Of a stretch of 64,000 nucleotides of DNA, positions 8,844 through 17,650 are shown piece after piece. Every line of letters starts with the position of its first letter. Positions within the stretch are counted from its first letter, which is position 1. The DNA is taken from positions 248,001 through 312,000 of the forward strand of contig CAXUKO010000006.1 of assembly GCA_964251665.1 (NCBI GenBank). Direction: 5' to 3'. Source of the stretch: JBBQLG01 sp964251665 (GTDB lineage Bacteria; Bacteroidota; Bacteroidia; Cytophagales; Spirosomataceae). The notes under the pieces were generated by a model. That model did no database searches. It saw only the letters and a program-made list of their open reading frames with translations, and was not told the origin of the DNA. A program made the position numbers and the translations under genes.

Positions 8844-9467
8844 ATGAACCTGCTTGTACTGGACAATTTCGATTCGTTTACCTACATGCTGGTCGACTAC
8901 CTGCGGCAGGTGGGGGCCGTGTGTACAGTAGTCCGAAACGATCAGCCGCTACACACGTTTAGTACACTGTCGTTCGATGGAGTTGTGCTGTCACCGGGTC
9001 CGGGAATGCCCCGGCAGGCGGGTAATCTGATGGCGGTGGTGGCGCAGTATGCTGATCAGCTGCCTATGCTGGGGGTATGTTTGGGGCAGCAGGCACTGGG
9101 CGAGTTTTTCGGTGCTGAACTGTTGCCCGGACACCGACCGATGCACGGCAAAGTGTCGCCGATTCGGGTTGATACCGGCGATCCCTTGTTTGCGGGCATG
9201 CCCGACCGGTTCGGAGTTACCCGCTATCATTCGCTGGTTATACAGGCATTGCCGCCCGAACTGGTAGCGATTGCCCGGACGGAAGTAGGCGCGCACGGGG
9301 CACCTGCCGAAATTATGGCGATCCGGCACCGGACCCGGCCAATCTGGGGTGTTCAGTTTCACCCCGAGGCTATCCTGACCGAATACGGACTACAGTTGCT
9401 GCAAAATTGGATTCATGTTGTTAATTGCATTAAAAATAAGGCAGTCGCGCCGGTAGCAATTGCTTAG
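8844..9467 (+). CDS. pabA: Anthranilate/aminodeoxychorismate synthase component II (glutamine amidotransferase)
   Basis: A 207-residue class I glutamine amidotransferase that would release ammonia from glutamine for a chorismate-using partner. The triad is visible: Cys79 in GVCLGQQ, His173 and Glu175 in QFHPEA. The oxyanion-loop motif LSPGPG at 49-54 and the N-terminal DNFDSFTYML are typical of TrpG/PabA. No trpE, pabB or other trp gene is adjacent, so folate (PabA) and tryptophan (TrpG) roles cannot be separated here; the isolated position slightly favours the p-aminobenzoate role. The hydrolase start codon follows 18 bases after the stop. Confidence 0.85.
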   Translation: MNLLVLDNFDSFTYMLVDYLRQVGAVCTVVRNDQPLHTFSTLSFDGVVLSPGPGMPRQAGNLMAVVAQYADQLPMLGVCLGQQALGEFFGAELLPGHRPMHGKVSPIRVDTGDPLFAGMPDRFGVTRYHSLVIQALPPELVAIARTEVGAHGAPAEIMAIRHRTRPIWGVQFHPEAILTEYGLQLLQNWIHVVNCIKNKAVAPVAIA

Positions 9468-9485
9468 TGGTTGGTAATCAGAGTT

Positions 9486-10268
9486 ATGACGTATCAAGTT
9501 CGGGAAGAAGGTGAGTTTCGCTTTGTGGATGAAGGTCAGGGTGAGGTGTTGCTGCTGCTGCACGGCTTATTTGGTGCTTTGAGCAATTGGGATAGTGTGA
9601 TCACGACCTTCTCGGATCGCTACCGGGTTGTTATTCCGATGATGCCCATTTATGACATGCCCATCAAAGAAGCCGGTCTGGAAGGGCTGCTGGCCTTTAT
9701 CGAGCGGTTTGTGGCGCTGAAGGAACTGTCAGATATGAGCCTGCTGGGCAATTCGCTGGGGGGACACGTCGCCATTCTCTACACGCTTAAGCATCCCGAC
9801 ATGGTCCGGCGCCTGGTGCTCACGGGCAGTTCCGGCCTGTTCGAGAACTCAATGGGCGGGTCGTTTCCCAAGCGGGGCAGCTACCAGTACATTGCCGAGC
9901 GGGTGGCCTACACCTTCTACGATCCCAACGTAGCCACTAAAGAACTCATCGACGAAGTGTTCGACATTACGAGCAGTATTCCTAAATGCATGCGCATTGT
10001 GGCCATTGCCAAGTCGGCGCAGCGGAATAACGTGGCCCACGAACTACCCAAAATCACCGTGCCGACACTGCTGGTCTGGGGCCTGAACGATACCATTACT
10101 CCCCCCGAAGTAGCCCACGAATTTGCCCGTCTGATTCCGAATGCACACGTGTTTTTCATCGACAAGTGCTGCCATGCGCCCATGATGGAACACCCCGCCC
10201 GGTTTAATACCCTGCTGAATCGCTGGCTGCTGAATCACCCCATCAGCGAGACAGCCGTACCGGCTTAG
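9486..10268 (+). CDS. Alpha/beta hydrolase
   Basis: A 260-residue alpha/beta-hydrolase-fold protein. The oxyanion motif HGLFG is at residues about 26-30, the nucleophile Ser90 is in GNSLGG, an Asp is in WGLNDT near residue 202 and a His in DKCCHAPMME near residue 230, giving a complete triad. ATG at 9486 is used; a TTG at 9471 would add five residues. The gene follows pabA-like by 18 bases and is probably cotranscribed. The family includes esterases, haloperoxidase-like and C-C bond hydrolases; substrate unknown. Confidence 0.85.
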   Translation: MTYQVREEGEFRFVDEGQGEVLLLLHGLFGALSNWDSVITTFSDRYRVVIPMMPIYDMPIKEAGLEGLLAFIERFVALKELSDMSLLGNSLGGHVAILYTLKHPDMVRRLVLTGSSGLFENSMGGSFPKRGSYQYIAERVAYTFYDPNVATKELIDEVFDITSSIPKCMRIVAIAKSAQRNNVAHELPKITVPTLLVWGLNDTITPPEVAHEFARLIPNAHVFFIDKCCHAPMMEHPARFNTLLNRWLLNHPISETAVPA

Positions 10269-10325
10269 GGGCGGTGACATAGCCTAACTATGGGTTGACA
10301 GCGTAAGTTTTTGGATAAAATGCCG

Positions 10326-10351
10326 AAACTAAGCCATTTATTTCTTAGTTT
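10326..10351. terminator. Small inverted repeat, possible terminator
   Basis: Arms AAACTAAG (10326-10333) and CTTAGTTT (10344-10351) are exact reverse complements around a 10-base AT-rich loop, in the gap between the hydrolase stop and the CBS gene start. The second arm ends in a short T-run. Weak terminator or regulatory hairpin. Confidence 0.35.
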
Positions 10352-10387
10352 TCAGCGAACACTAACCGCAGAATTGCGACTTCCACT

Positions 10388-11056
10388 ATGCTGGCCGCCG
10401 AACTCATTGACCCAATGTTGCCGGCCCTGAAACCGACTGATACCGTCGGACAGGCGCTGGAATGGATGCAGGAGCATCGAATCGGACAATTAGCCGTGAC
10501 GGATCTGGGCGAGTACCGGGGCCTGATCAGCGAAGACCTGCTGCTGGATGTACCCGATGAAGAACGGCCGCTGAGCGAGGTTATGCAGCTGCACGAAGGG
10601 GTATACGCACTGGAAGGACAGCACTTGTTTGAGTTGCTCCGACTGGTCATTGTGAACCGGCTCGACGTACTCGCCGTAGTGGGTGAGGGCAACGAGTTTC
10701 TGGGTACTATCTCCGTGAATGAATTGCTGCGTCAGTTTGCCGAAGACCTGGGCGTGCAGGAAAACGGCGCGGTGGTTATCCTGACCCTCGACGAACGGGA
10801 TTACTCGATGGCCGAAATCAGCCGCCTGGTCGAATCGAATAATACCAAGATCATCAGCAGTTACTTTTCCAGTTCAACCATAGGCTCGACTGACCGCTCA
10901 CAACTGACCCTGAAACTTAACCGTCAGGACATCGTATCCGTCCTGTCCACCCTGGAGCGATTCGGTTACCAGATCGACGGCGTTTTTGCCAGTGCTCCCA
11001 TCGAAAGTATCGACCAGGAGCGGCTCGATTCGCTGCTGCGGTATCTAAATACTTGA
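10388..11056 (+). CDS. CBS domain-containing protein
   Basis: A 222-residue protein with a pair of CBS motifs in the first 125 residues (TVGQALEWMQEHRIGQLAVTD and LDVLAVVGEGNEFLGTISVNELL), a module that usually senses adenine nucleotides. The remaining 95 residues resemble an ACT-like segment (VVILTLDERDYSMAEISRLVES) where a second ligand may bind. Its stop codon overlaps the NAD kinase start (TGATG at 11054-11058), so the two are translationally coupled. A CBS gene directly before nadK is a recurring Bacteroidota arrangement; a link between adenylate sensing and NADP synthesis is an inference. Confidence 0.85.
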   Translation: MLAAELIDPMLPALKPTDTVGQALEWMQEHRIGQLAVTDLGEYRGLISEDLLLDVPDEERPLSEVMQLHEGVYALEGQHLFELLRLVIVNRLDVLAVVGEGNEFLGTISVNELLRQFAEDLGVQENGAVVILTLDERDYSMAEISRLVESNNTKIISSYFSSSTIGSTDRSQLTLKLNRQDIVSVLSTLERFGYQIDGVFASAPIESIDQERLDSLLRYLNT

Positions 11057-11931
11057 TGAAACTCACTATCCACGGACGTAACTTCCCCGAACCGGCCCGA
11101 CCGTTTATCCAGCAAATGTTTGATGAACTGGCCAGTCGGCAAATCGACGTTCAACTCTCGCACACGTATCGCCAGTTTCTCGATGAAGCAGGCCTCCAAC
11201 ACCGCACAACGGCCGTTTACACAACGCCCGCCGAAGTGTTTGATCCCGATTTTGCGGTCAGTGTTGGGGGGGACGGCACACTACTCGACGTTGTTACACA
11301 CGTTGGTGCCCGCCAAACACCCATTGTAGGCATCAACACCGGTCGGTTGGGCTTTTTGGCTACGACCTCGCCCGACGGCATTTCGGCTATGCTCCAGTCT
11401 CTGGTGAACCATCAGTACACGTTCGACGACCGGACGCTGGTCAATGTTCAGTCGGACCGGGACCTGTTCGATGGCCTCCCCTTCGGGCTGAATGATTTTA
11501 CCATCACCCGCACCGAGAGTTCGTCCATGATCACGGTACATACCTACCTGGACGGGCAGTTTCTAAACTCCTACTGGGCCGACGGGTTGATCGTGTGTAC
11601 GCCCACCGGCTCAACCGGTTACTCGCTTAGTGCCGGTGGCCCGGTGCTGCTGCCGCAGACGGACAACTTCATTATCACGCCCATCAGCCCGCATAACCTT
11701 AATGTGCGTCCTATGGTCGTGATGGATACCTGCCGGTTCACGTTTGAAGTAGAGAGCCGGAGCGGCACGTTTCTGGTTGCTCTGGACTCCCGTTCCCGGA
11801 CGGTGGATGTAGCAACCCGGCTCAGTGTACAGAAAGAAACCTTTAAGGCCCGACTGGTAAAATTCAACGATGGCAGTTTCCTGGATACGCTGCGCAGTAA
11901 GCTCAACTGGGGCTTCGATATACGAAATTAG
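11056..11931 (+). CDS. nadK: NAD kinase
   Basis: A 291-residue cytosolic enzyme that phosphorylates NAD to NADP. Diagnostic motifs are present: GGDGT with the catalytic Asp near residue 75, the FGLNDFTI variant of the NE/D motif near 153, and the CTPTGSTGYSLSAGGP glycine-rich stretch near 184-199. ATG at 11056 shares its A with the TGA of the CBS gene, so coupling fixes the start; an adjacent upstream TTG is not needed. Length is typical. Confidence 0.95.
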   Translation: MKLTIHGRNFPEPARPFIQQMFDELASRQIDVQLSHTYRQFLDEAGLQHRTTAVYTTPAEVFDPDFAVSVGGDGTLLDVVTHVGARQTPIVGINTGRLGFLATTSPDGISAMLQSLVNHQYTFDDRTLVNVQSDRDLFDGLPFGLNDFTITRTESSSMITVHTYLDGQFLNSYWADGLIVCTPTGSTGYSLSAGGPVLLPQTDNFIITPISPHNLNVRPMVVMDTCRFTFEVESRSGTFLVALDSRSRTVDVATRLSVQKETFKARLVKFNDGSFLDTLRSKLNWGFDIRN

Positions 11932-11966
11932 CCGGTATGACCAACCGCCTGGGGCAGAACAGGAAC

Positions 11967-11974
11967 TAATTTTG
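11967..11974 (+). promoter_or_regulatory. Candidate -7 box upstream of the DUF6089 gene
   Basis: TAATTTTG matches the Bacteroidota -7 consensus TAnnTTTG in the gap between nadK and the DUF6089 gene, 94 bases before its ATG. No good -33 TTTG lies 19 bases upstream, so the call rests on the -7 box alone. Confidence 0.35.
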
Positions 11975-12067
11975 GCGACGTTCGGCCAATAAAACCAAAT
12001 AGATCACCGTTTCGGAATAGAGCTACTCCCTGGTGGGTACCATTTTTAACGGCTGATTACCGATTCA

Positions 12068-13039
12068 ATGATGCGATTCAACGACAACTGGATACCCAAA
12101 ATAGGAATAGCCTTACTGCTCCTGGCGGGCTGGCAGGATGCAAGCGCGCAGCGCCGGGTCAATACCAAATTTCTGCCTTATGCAGAAGTGGGTTTGGGCG
12201 TGGGAACCTCCACGTACTACGGCGAACTGGCGGGCTACCGTCGTCCCTTCAGGTCGACGTTCACGCTGCCCCGCTGGAATGTAGGGCTGATGTACACCCG
12301 GCACTTTACGCCCCGTTTTGCTGCGCGGGCTTCGTTTACTTACGCCCGCATCACCGGCGACGATTATACCTACAACAAAAACATCGTCCTGCAGAACCCC
12401 GCTCAGTTTACGCGAAACCTGCACTTTCGCAATGATTTAAAGGAATTCGCGCTGGAAGGCATCTACAATTTTGTGGAAGACGGCCGTAATTCCTCTAAAC
12501 GTGCCCAGTTCACGCCGTATATTTTCGGTGGTATTGCCCTGCTGGCGCACAGCCCCGAAGCCCGGGACGTAGCCACCGCCGACGGCGGTGTCAGCAAAGA
12601 GTGGGTAAAGCTCCAGCCCCTGGGAACTGAAGGGCAGGGACAGCCCGGTTACGAGAAACCATACTCGCTCGTAACGCTGGCCATACCCGTAGGACTTGGT
12701 GTGCGTTACAAACTGAACGATAATTTTAACATAGCCGCTGAAATTGGCCTGCGGTATACCTTTACGGATTACCTGGATGATGTAGGCGGACCATACCCAA
12801 CTGACCCCAGCATACTAACGGGAAAGGCTGCCGTATTCGCGAATCGGTCTGCCGAACAGTTTGCTGCCCGCAAAGGTGGAGACCGCACGGCTGGTATCAC
12901 CCAGATTACAAATGCCGGTTACGATCCAACCACGTTTATTCGGGCGGATCGGGGTAGTATAAATGATAGTTACCTGCTGACAAGCATCCAGATCCACTAC
13001 ATCATACCGGGAAAGATCAAATGCCCGCCCATCAAATAG
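12068..13039 (+). CDS. DUF6089-type outer membrane beta-barrel protein
   Basis: A 323-residue exported protein. A hydrophobic leader (IGIALLLLAGW, cleavage near ASAQ) precedes barrel-like alternating strands, for example AEVGLGVGTSTYYGEL, NVGLMYTRHF and IAAEIGLRYTFTDYLDDVGG. The DYLDDVG region and the final IHYIIPGKIKCPPIK are characteristic of the family often found after nadK in Bacteroidota. ATG codons at 12068 and 12071 are both possible. It is followed 19 bases later by a shorter relative, and the two probably form an operon. The precise role is unknown; surface barrels of this type are often placed near Bam and gliding genes. Confidence 0.85.
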   Translation: MMRFNDNWIPKIGIALLLLAGWQDASAQRRVNTKFLPYAEVGLGVGTSTYYGELAGYRRPFRSTFTLPRWNVGLMYTRHFTPRFAARASFTYARITGDDYTYNKNIVLQNPAQFTRNLHFRNDLKEFALEGIYNFVEDGRNSSKRAQFTPYIFGGIALLAHSPEARDVATADGGVSKEWVKLQPLGTEGQGQPGYEKPYSLVTLAIPVGLGVRYKLNDNFNIAAEIGLRYTFTDYLDDVGGPYPTDPSILTGKAAVFANRSAEQFAARKGGDRTAGITQITNAGYDPTTFIRADRGSINDSYLLTSIQIHYIIPGKIKCPPIK

Positions 13040-13058
13040 TACCGAGTTAATCAGGCGC

Positions 13059-13739
13059 ATGAAAAAAATTGGGAGTACAATGGCCCGGCTGCTCATAGCC
13101 GGGCTTTTTATCAGCATAGGAGCCAGGGCGCAGCAAATCGAAATCGGCGGAAGTCTGGGCGGAATGCTATATAAAGGGGAAGTGTCACCGAGCCTGAATC
13201 CCCGCTTTTATCGTCCGGCGGGCGGGTTATTTTTCCGGTACAATGCCACCCGGTCTTTCTCCGTGCGGACCAGTCTGGTGCTTGGGCAGGTGGGCGCCGA
13301 CGATAAATACGCCAGCGACCCGTTTCAGCGAGCCAGAGGTACTTATTTTCGCAACAACGTTCAGGAAGGCTCCATTGATCTGGAGTATAACTTCCGTAAC
13401 TATAAATTCCTGCGTAAGGTCAAGAACTGGACGCCCTACGTTTTTGGCGGACTGGGCCTGTATAGCTACGGTAAAATTGGCAACCCATCTCCCGAACGGG
13501 GCCTGACCAATAAACTGATGTTCCCGCTGGGTGTAGGCGTGAAGTACGAGATTAAACGCCCCTGGAGCGTTGGGTTTGAATTTGGCACCCGTTTCACCAG
13601 TACCGATTATTTAGATGGCGTTGGTTTCACTAACGGCACGACCGATCGGCTCGCGCAGGGAACGCCCCAGAAAGACAAGTATACCTACACGGCCATTACC
13701 ATCAGCTATACCTTTTTTAAGCTGACCTGCCCGGAGTAA
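13059..13739 (+). CDS. Outer membrane beta-barrel protein, DUF6089-like
   Basis: A 226-residue protein with a signal peptide (MARLLIAGLFISIGARAQ) and a mature barrel that shares the sister gene's landmarks in shortened form: GGSLGGMLYKGEVSPSLNP, LEYNFRNYKF, VGFEFGTRFTSTDYLDGVG and the terminal SYTFFKLTCPE. It starts 19 bases after the stop of the longer DUF6089 gene and is followed by a strong hairpin, so the pair forms a transcription unit. The two look like ancient duplicates. Function unknown. Confidence 0.85.
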   Translation: MKKIGSTMARLLIAGLFISIGARAQQIEIGGSLGGMLYKGEVSPSLNPRFYRPAGGLFFRYNATRSFSVRTSLVLGQVGADDKYASDPFQRARGTYFRNNVQEGSIDLEYNFRNYKFLRKVKNWTPYVFGGLGLYSYGKIGNPSPERGLTNKLMFPLGVGVKYEIKRPWSVGFEFGTRFTSTDYLDGVGFTNGTTDRLAQGTPQKDKYTYTAITISYTFFKLTCPE

Positions 13740-13755
13740 AGAAACGTAGCACAAC

Positions 13756-13792
13756 AAACCGGCGTTGGGGATAGCCTCCCGGACGCCGGTTT
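13756..13792 (+). terminator. Rho-independent-type terminator
   Basis: Arms AAACCGGCGT (13756-13765) and ACGCCGGTTT (13783-13792) are exact reverse complements beginning 17 bases after the barrel gene stop. The 3' arm ends in TTT followed by TGC. GC-rich stem and position support a terminator. Confidence 0.65.
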
Positions 13793-13900
13793 TGCATTGT
13801 CAGCAGGGGCGGGACAAAAAAGTGCGTAGAAAAACACAGTCGCCTAAAGCTGATAAACTAACTTGCCTGCATAGTTCGCAACCGTATCCGCTCATCCGCC

Positions 13901-14848
13901 TTGAAACGACTCCTCACTACCGTCTTTGGCCTTTTCTTCGCCACGAACACCTACGGACAAACCCTGTCGTTTGCCCTCCGGGATTACATAACGCTGCCCC
14001 GCGCGGCCGGTATGCATGGTATTTCAGGAATCGAATACCGACCGGCGACCGGTGAGTGGCTTCTGGCAGGCGACCGGGGGGCTTATCATACCCTGACCGG
14101 AATCCGGCAACTCAGCGACCTGCTGTGCCGCCCGGATTCGAGTGTGCAGACCGGTCTTTACCTCGAATCGGTACGGTATGACGGGCAAAGCGACACGTAT
14201 TATTTCGCCGTGGAAAACGACGAAGAATCCTACGTAGGCGTCAGGAAACACGCCATGCCCCGCGCCGGAGAGTCGTTTGATCGGTTACCACTGCCCCACG
14301 CTATGCCCGACCCCAAAACCAACAAAGGCATTGAGGGGCTGGCGCTGACAGCAAACTACTTATGGGTAGCGCCCGAGGCCGGGTCAAAGCAGGAGGCTGT
14401 GCCCGAGAACAATCTGATCCATCTGTATCGTTACAAAAAAGGAAAGGATGGCGTCGCGCTCGATGCGGAATTTGCTTATGAGATCGACCGAAATGTATGC
14501 CCAACGGAAAACTTAGGTGGCATCTCCGAAATCATAGCGATGCCCAATGACGAAAACCGCCTGCTGATTCTGGAACGCTGCTACCAGAAGCCAACCGTTA
14601 CGGCCCGGCTGTATGAAGTTCGCGTGGACGAAGCCACCAGGAAACTGGTGAAATTTCGGGATAAACCGGCCTTTGACTTTAATGCACAATCCGGTTTTTC
14701 ACCGGATAATCTGGAAGGTATGACATGGGCAACGATGGCCGGGCAGGCTGATGGGCAGGGGGGCGACGTGCTGGTAATCATCTCGGACGATAACGGCGGC
14801 AAGCGCCAGTGGACACAGGTGTTGCTGCTGGACGTGCTGACAAAGTAG
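13901..14848 (+). CDS. Esterase-like activity of phytase family protein
   Basis: A 315-residue exported protein starting at TTG 13901 (MKRLLTTVFGLFFATNTYGQ signal). The mature part has the family's beta-propeller landmarks: GISGIEYRP near 46, EWLLAGDRG near 58, NKGIEGLAL near 144, NLGGISEI and FSPDNLEGM. The Pfam family is named for esterase-like activity and often sits in periplasmic or surface phytase-like proteins; a phosphate or ester substrate is possible but not shown. TTG as start is supported by the signal peptide directly after it and the lack of an ATG nearby. Confidence 0.85.
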   Translation: MKRLLTTVFGLFFATNTYGQTLSFALRDYITLPRAAGMHGISGIEYRPATGEWLLAGDRGAYHTLTGIRQLSDLLCRPDSSVQTGLYLESVRYDGQSDTYYFAVENDEESYVGVRKHAMPRAGESFDRLPLPHAMPDPKTNKGIEGLALTANYLWVAPEAGSKQEAVPENNLIHLYRYKKGKDGVALDAEFAYEIDRNVCPTENLGGISEIIAMPNDENRLLILERCYQKPTVTARLYEVRVDEATRKLVKFRDKPAFDFNAQSGFSPDNLEGMTWATMAGQADGQGGDVLVIISDDNGGKRQWTQVLLLDVLTK

Positions 14849-14912
14849 TCTGTTGCCATCCCGAACACCCATGCCGGGGAGTCGGCACCACAGCCATAAA
14901 TAACGGTTCTGC

Positions 14913-14943
14913 TTTCGGCGACAGTGGGTTTTCGCTATTTTTG
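14913..14943 (+). promoter_or_regulatory. Putative Bacteroidota promoter for the M23 peptidase
   Basis: TTTC at 14913-14916, a 19-base spacer and TATTTTTG at 14936-14943 match the TTTG-N19-TAnnTTTG promoter with one mismatch, ending 21 bases before the GTG start at 14965. Confidence 0.6.
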
Positions 14944-14964
14944 GCCTTTAACCCCGGTTAGTCA

Positions 14965-15786
14965 GTGAAAGGTAACGTTGTTCAGGCGCTCATGCGGATT
15001 GCAGGCTTAGTGGTAGCGGTAGTGTTGGCAGGAGCGAATGTCGCATCGTCGCAGATCATGCCGAATGATGGCGACGAGCCGACAGTATATGGGTATTGTC
15101 AGCAATTTCAGACCCTCTACACCCAGATTCGCGAACAGAGTGTAGCGCCCGATTCGGCCCGTTTGCAGTTTGGTGCTATCATGCAGGGATTGCAAAAGCG
15201 CTTCCAGAGTCGGCCCACCCAGTTTACCCGCCATGACTCCGTCCAGCGCGACAGCCTCAGCCGGGCGGGCTATTTCACCTTTCCCTTACGTCGTTACGGC
15301 CCGTCGGCTATCGGCGGTACGCACGGTGAGGGCTACCGGGGGCAGAGCTTCGATTTATTCGACTACAACGTGCGCGGCAGCCATCCCGCACAGGACATCT
15401 TCATCACCGACCGCAATCAGGATAATTTAGACGACCGCACCGACGCACCCGTCGATGTGATGTCGATGAGCAGCGGCCTGGTACTGGCTGTCGAAACCGG
15501 CTGGACAGCGGGGGAGGAGTACCGGGGTGGCAACTGGATCTGGGTGTACGATCCGGTCCTGCATGGCTTATTTTACTACGCGCATAATAACGTGGTGGAT
15601 GTAGCGCCGGGGCAATGGGTAAGTTCCGGTCAGAAACTGAGTGAGGTGGGCCGTACGGGGTTCAATGCCTATAAAGGCCGCTCACCGACGCACCTCCACC
15701 TCATGTACCTGCAACTTGACACGATGGGATTACCCCAGCCGCAGAATCCATACGCATGGCTGATGAGTGCGCGAATGTCGAAGTGA
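14965..15786 (+). CDS. M23 family (LytM-like) metallopeptidase
   Basis: A 273-residue exported protein starting at GTG 14965, with a hydrophobic leader (AGLVVAVVLAGANVASSQ). The C-terminal half is a LytM-type domain: the first zinc ligands lie in GSHPAQDIF (His, Asp), followed by VMSMSSGLVLAV, a YYAHNNV strand, PGQWVSSGQKL and the HLH motif in PTHLHLMYL. All metal ligands are present, so an active peptidoglycan endopeptidase is likely. The N-terminal 90 residues have no recognised domain. Confidence 0.88.
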   Translation: MKGNVVQALMRIAGLVVAVVLAGANVASSQIMPNDGDEPTVYGYCQQFQTLYTQIREQSVAPDSARLQFGAIMQGLQKRFQSRPTQFTRHDSVQRDSLSRAGYFTFPLRRYGPSAIGGTHGEGYRGQSFDLFDYNVRGSHPAQDIFITDRNQDNLDDRTDAPVDVMSMSSGLVLAVETGWTAGEEYRGGNWIWVYDPVLHGLFYYAHNNVVDVAPGQWVSSGQKLSEVGRTGFNAYKGRSPTHLHLMYLQLDTMGLPQPQNPYAWLMSARMSK

Positions 15787-15811
15787 TGTATTTTTTTATG
15801 CTGTGCAATTT

Positions 15812-15878
15812 TGTCATGCTGAAGAATGAAGCATCTTAGCAGTTAATTCTCTAAGATGCTTCATTCTTCAGCATGACA
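15812..15878. repeat. Intergenic perfect palindrome, 28-base arms
   Basis: Arms at 15812-15839 and 15851-15878 are exact reverse complements over 28 bases with an 11-base loop. It lies between the convergent M23 gene and the small membrane protein gene, ending 12 bases before the latter's stop codon. It could end transcription from both sides, and its length and composition suggest a dispersed repeat element. Confidence 0.85.
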
Positions 15879-15890
15879 GAAACCGGAAAA

Positions 15891-16097
15891 TTATGCTTCC
15901 CGAACCAGACTGACACCCGTCAGCAGGAAGACCATCCCGACAAGGAAGGGTACGGCCGACTCCCATTTTGTCACGCTCAGGCCCAGTACGGGTTTTCCGT
16001 TGGAGAGAAAGGCTACGCAGGCATACAGAATAACAATGGTACCAAGGATGGTCAGCATGGACCCGAAAAAGCGACGGAGGTTATTTTGTGGTTGCAT
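15891..16097 (-). CDS. Small two-helix membrane protein
   Basis: A 68-residue protein with two strong hydrophobic segments (about 11-32 MLTILGTIVILYACVAF and 45-65 AVPFLVGMVFLLTGVSL) joined by a short polar loop. I do not recognise the family with certainty; similar short proteins follow CCA-enzyme genes in related bacteria. Its ATG overlaps the stop of the upstream nucleotidyltransferase by one base (TGATG on the reverse strand), so it is translationally coupled and real. Function unknown. Confidence 0.7.
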   Translation of the reverse strand: MQPQNNLRRFFGSMLTILGTIVILYACVAFLSNGKPVLGLSVTKWESAVPFLVGMVFLLTGVSLVREA

Positions 16098-17563
16098 CAG
16101 TCAGGTTGTAATTGTGTTTCACTGGTTGTGGCTAGATTGATTTCAGATAAGGCTTTTACGACCGAAAAGCCCCGTTTTTTGCCTTCTTCGACCATAAATG
16201 GATAAGCTGCATCAAGCGTATTGGGTACAGTTCCTTCCAGAATAGCCTCGCGAATCGTGGTTTTTAACTCGCCCACTTCTTTCGAGGGACCAAGCCCAAA
16301 GGTTTCCATAATTAACTCACCCGTTATAACCGGCTGGAAATTACGAAGTTTATCGCGCTCCTCCAGATCATACAGCTTCCGTTCTACTTTGTCGAAGTTG
16401 CGGAGGTGCTTCTGTACTTTATCGTAATTCTTCGACGTAATGTCGGCCCGGCACAGAGCCATCAAGCCCTCCAGATCATCGCCAGCATCGACCAGCAACC
16501 GCCGTAGCGCCGAATCGGTGATGGTTTCTTTGGTGAGCGCAATGGGGCGAAGGTGCAGTCGAACGAGCTTCCTGACGAATTTCATGTGTTCGTTCAGCGG
16601 CAATTTGAGTCGGCGAAAAATAGTGGGTACCATTTTGGCGCCAAGGTCTTCGTGCCCGTGAAACGTCCAGCCCACTTTAGCGTCGAAACGTTTGGTGGCG
16701 GGTTTAGCGATGTCATGCAGCAGGGCCGCCCACCGCAGCCACAGGTCGTTCGACTTGCCCGACACATTGTCAAGCACCTGCAGGGTGTGGTAGAAATTGT
16801 CTTTATGCCCCTTGCCCTCTACAATCTCGACACCCTTCAGGTCAACCAGTTCGGGGAAGATTTTTTCCAGTAAACCGGCATGGTACAGCAGTTTGAAGCC
16901 GTAAGAGGGTGTTGGTGAGAGCACAATCTTATTTAACTCGTCGGTGATGCGCTCGGCCGAAACAATATCAAGCCGGTCCTTCATCTGCACAATGGCGTCG
17001 AAGGTATCGGGCTCAATGTCGAAATTCAACTGAGCGGCAAACCGGATGGCCCGCATCATCCGCAGTGGATCATCGGAAAAGGTAATGTCGGGTTTGAGCG
17101 GAGTACGAATCGTTTTTTTCTGAATATCGCGCAGCCCGTTGAAGGGGTCGAGGAGTTCCCCAAAATCGGCCCGGTTCAGGCTGATGCCCATCGCGTTGAT
17201 CGTGAAATCGCGCCGATTCTGATCATCTTCGAGGGTGCCGTCTTCCACAATGGGCTTGCGCGAATCGGATCGGTACGACTCTTTTCGTGCACCAACAAAC
17301 TCGACTTCCCAACTGCCTACCCGCAGCATGGCCGTACCGAAGTTGGCGAATACGTTCACAGGAACGCCCTGCGCCCGGCCTACGGCTTCGGCGAGTTCGA
17401 TGCCGCTGCCGAGACAAACCACGTCTATATCCTTGGATGGCCGTTTCAGAATCAGATCCCGCACGAAACCGCCGATTACGTAGGCCCGGACGCCAAGCGC
17501 GTCGGCCCGCTGGGCGATTAACTCAAAAATCGGATTTTTCTGTAACGTGTCGCTAAAATTCAT
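16097..17563 (-). CDS. cca: CCA tRNA nucleotidyltransferase / poly(A) polymerase family with HD domain
   Basis: A 488-residue class II nucleotidyltransferase. The start MNFSDTLQKNP (17563) is preferred to the opening at 17599. The N-terminal head has GGFVRDLIL (about 31-39) and the catalytic DIDVV pair (about 46-50), then RRDFTINAMG, the DPLRMMRAIRFAAQL signature near 172 and an HD-like domain containing LLHDIAKPATKRF. This enzyme adds or repairs the CCA end of tRNA. The C-terminal HD region is common in Bacteroidota homologues. A large palindrome separates it from the gene upstream. Confidence 0.9.
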   Translation of the reverse strand: MNFSDTLQKNPIFELIAQRADALGVRAYVIGGFVRDLILKRPSKDIDVVCLGSGIELAEAVGRAQGVPVNVFANFGTAMLRVGSWEVEFVGARKESYRSDSRKPIVEDGTLEDDQNRRDFTINAMGISLNRADFGELLDPFNGLRDIQKKTIRTPLKPDITFSDDPLRMMRAIRFAAQLNFDIEPDTFDAIVQMKDRLDIVSAERITDELNKIVLSPTPSYGFKLLYHAGLLEKIFPELVDLKGVEIVEGKGHKDNFYHTLQVLDNVSGKSNDLWLRWAALLHDIAKPATKRFDAKVGWTFHGHEDLGAKMVPTIFRRLKLPLNEHMKFVRKLVRLHLRPIALTKETITDSALRRLLVDAGDDLEGLMALCRADITSKNYDKVQKHLRNFDKVERKLYDLEERDKLRNFQPVITGELIMETFGLGPSKEVGELKTTIREAILEGTVPNTLDAAYPFMVEEGKKRGFSVVKALSEINLATTSETQLQPD

Positions 17564-17574
17564 ACATGTGCATG

Positions 17575-17648
17575 GAAAGGTGGTGGCACGGAGATACACA
17601 GAGATTAAAAAACAAATTTCTCTGTGTGCCTCCGTGCCACCACCTTTC
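17575..17648. repeat. Intergenic palindrome, 30-base arms, CACGGAG family
   Basis: Arms 17575-17604 and 17619-17648 pair over 28 of 30 bases, separated by 14 bases. It lies between the YrdC-like gene (ends 17651) and the cca start (17563) on the reverse strand. The core words CACGGAG and ACACAGAGA also occur in the palindrome at 55551-55642, so both belong to one repeat family. Confidence 0.8.
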
Positions 17649-17650
17649 TC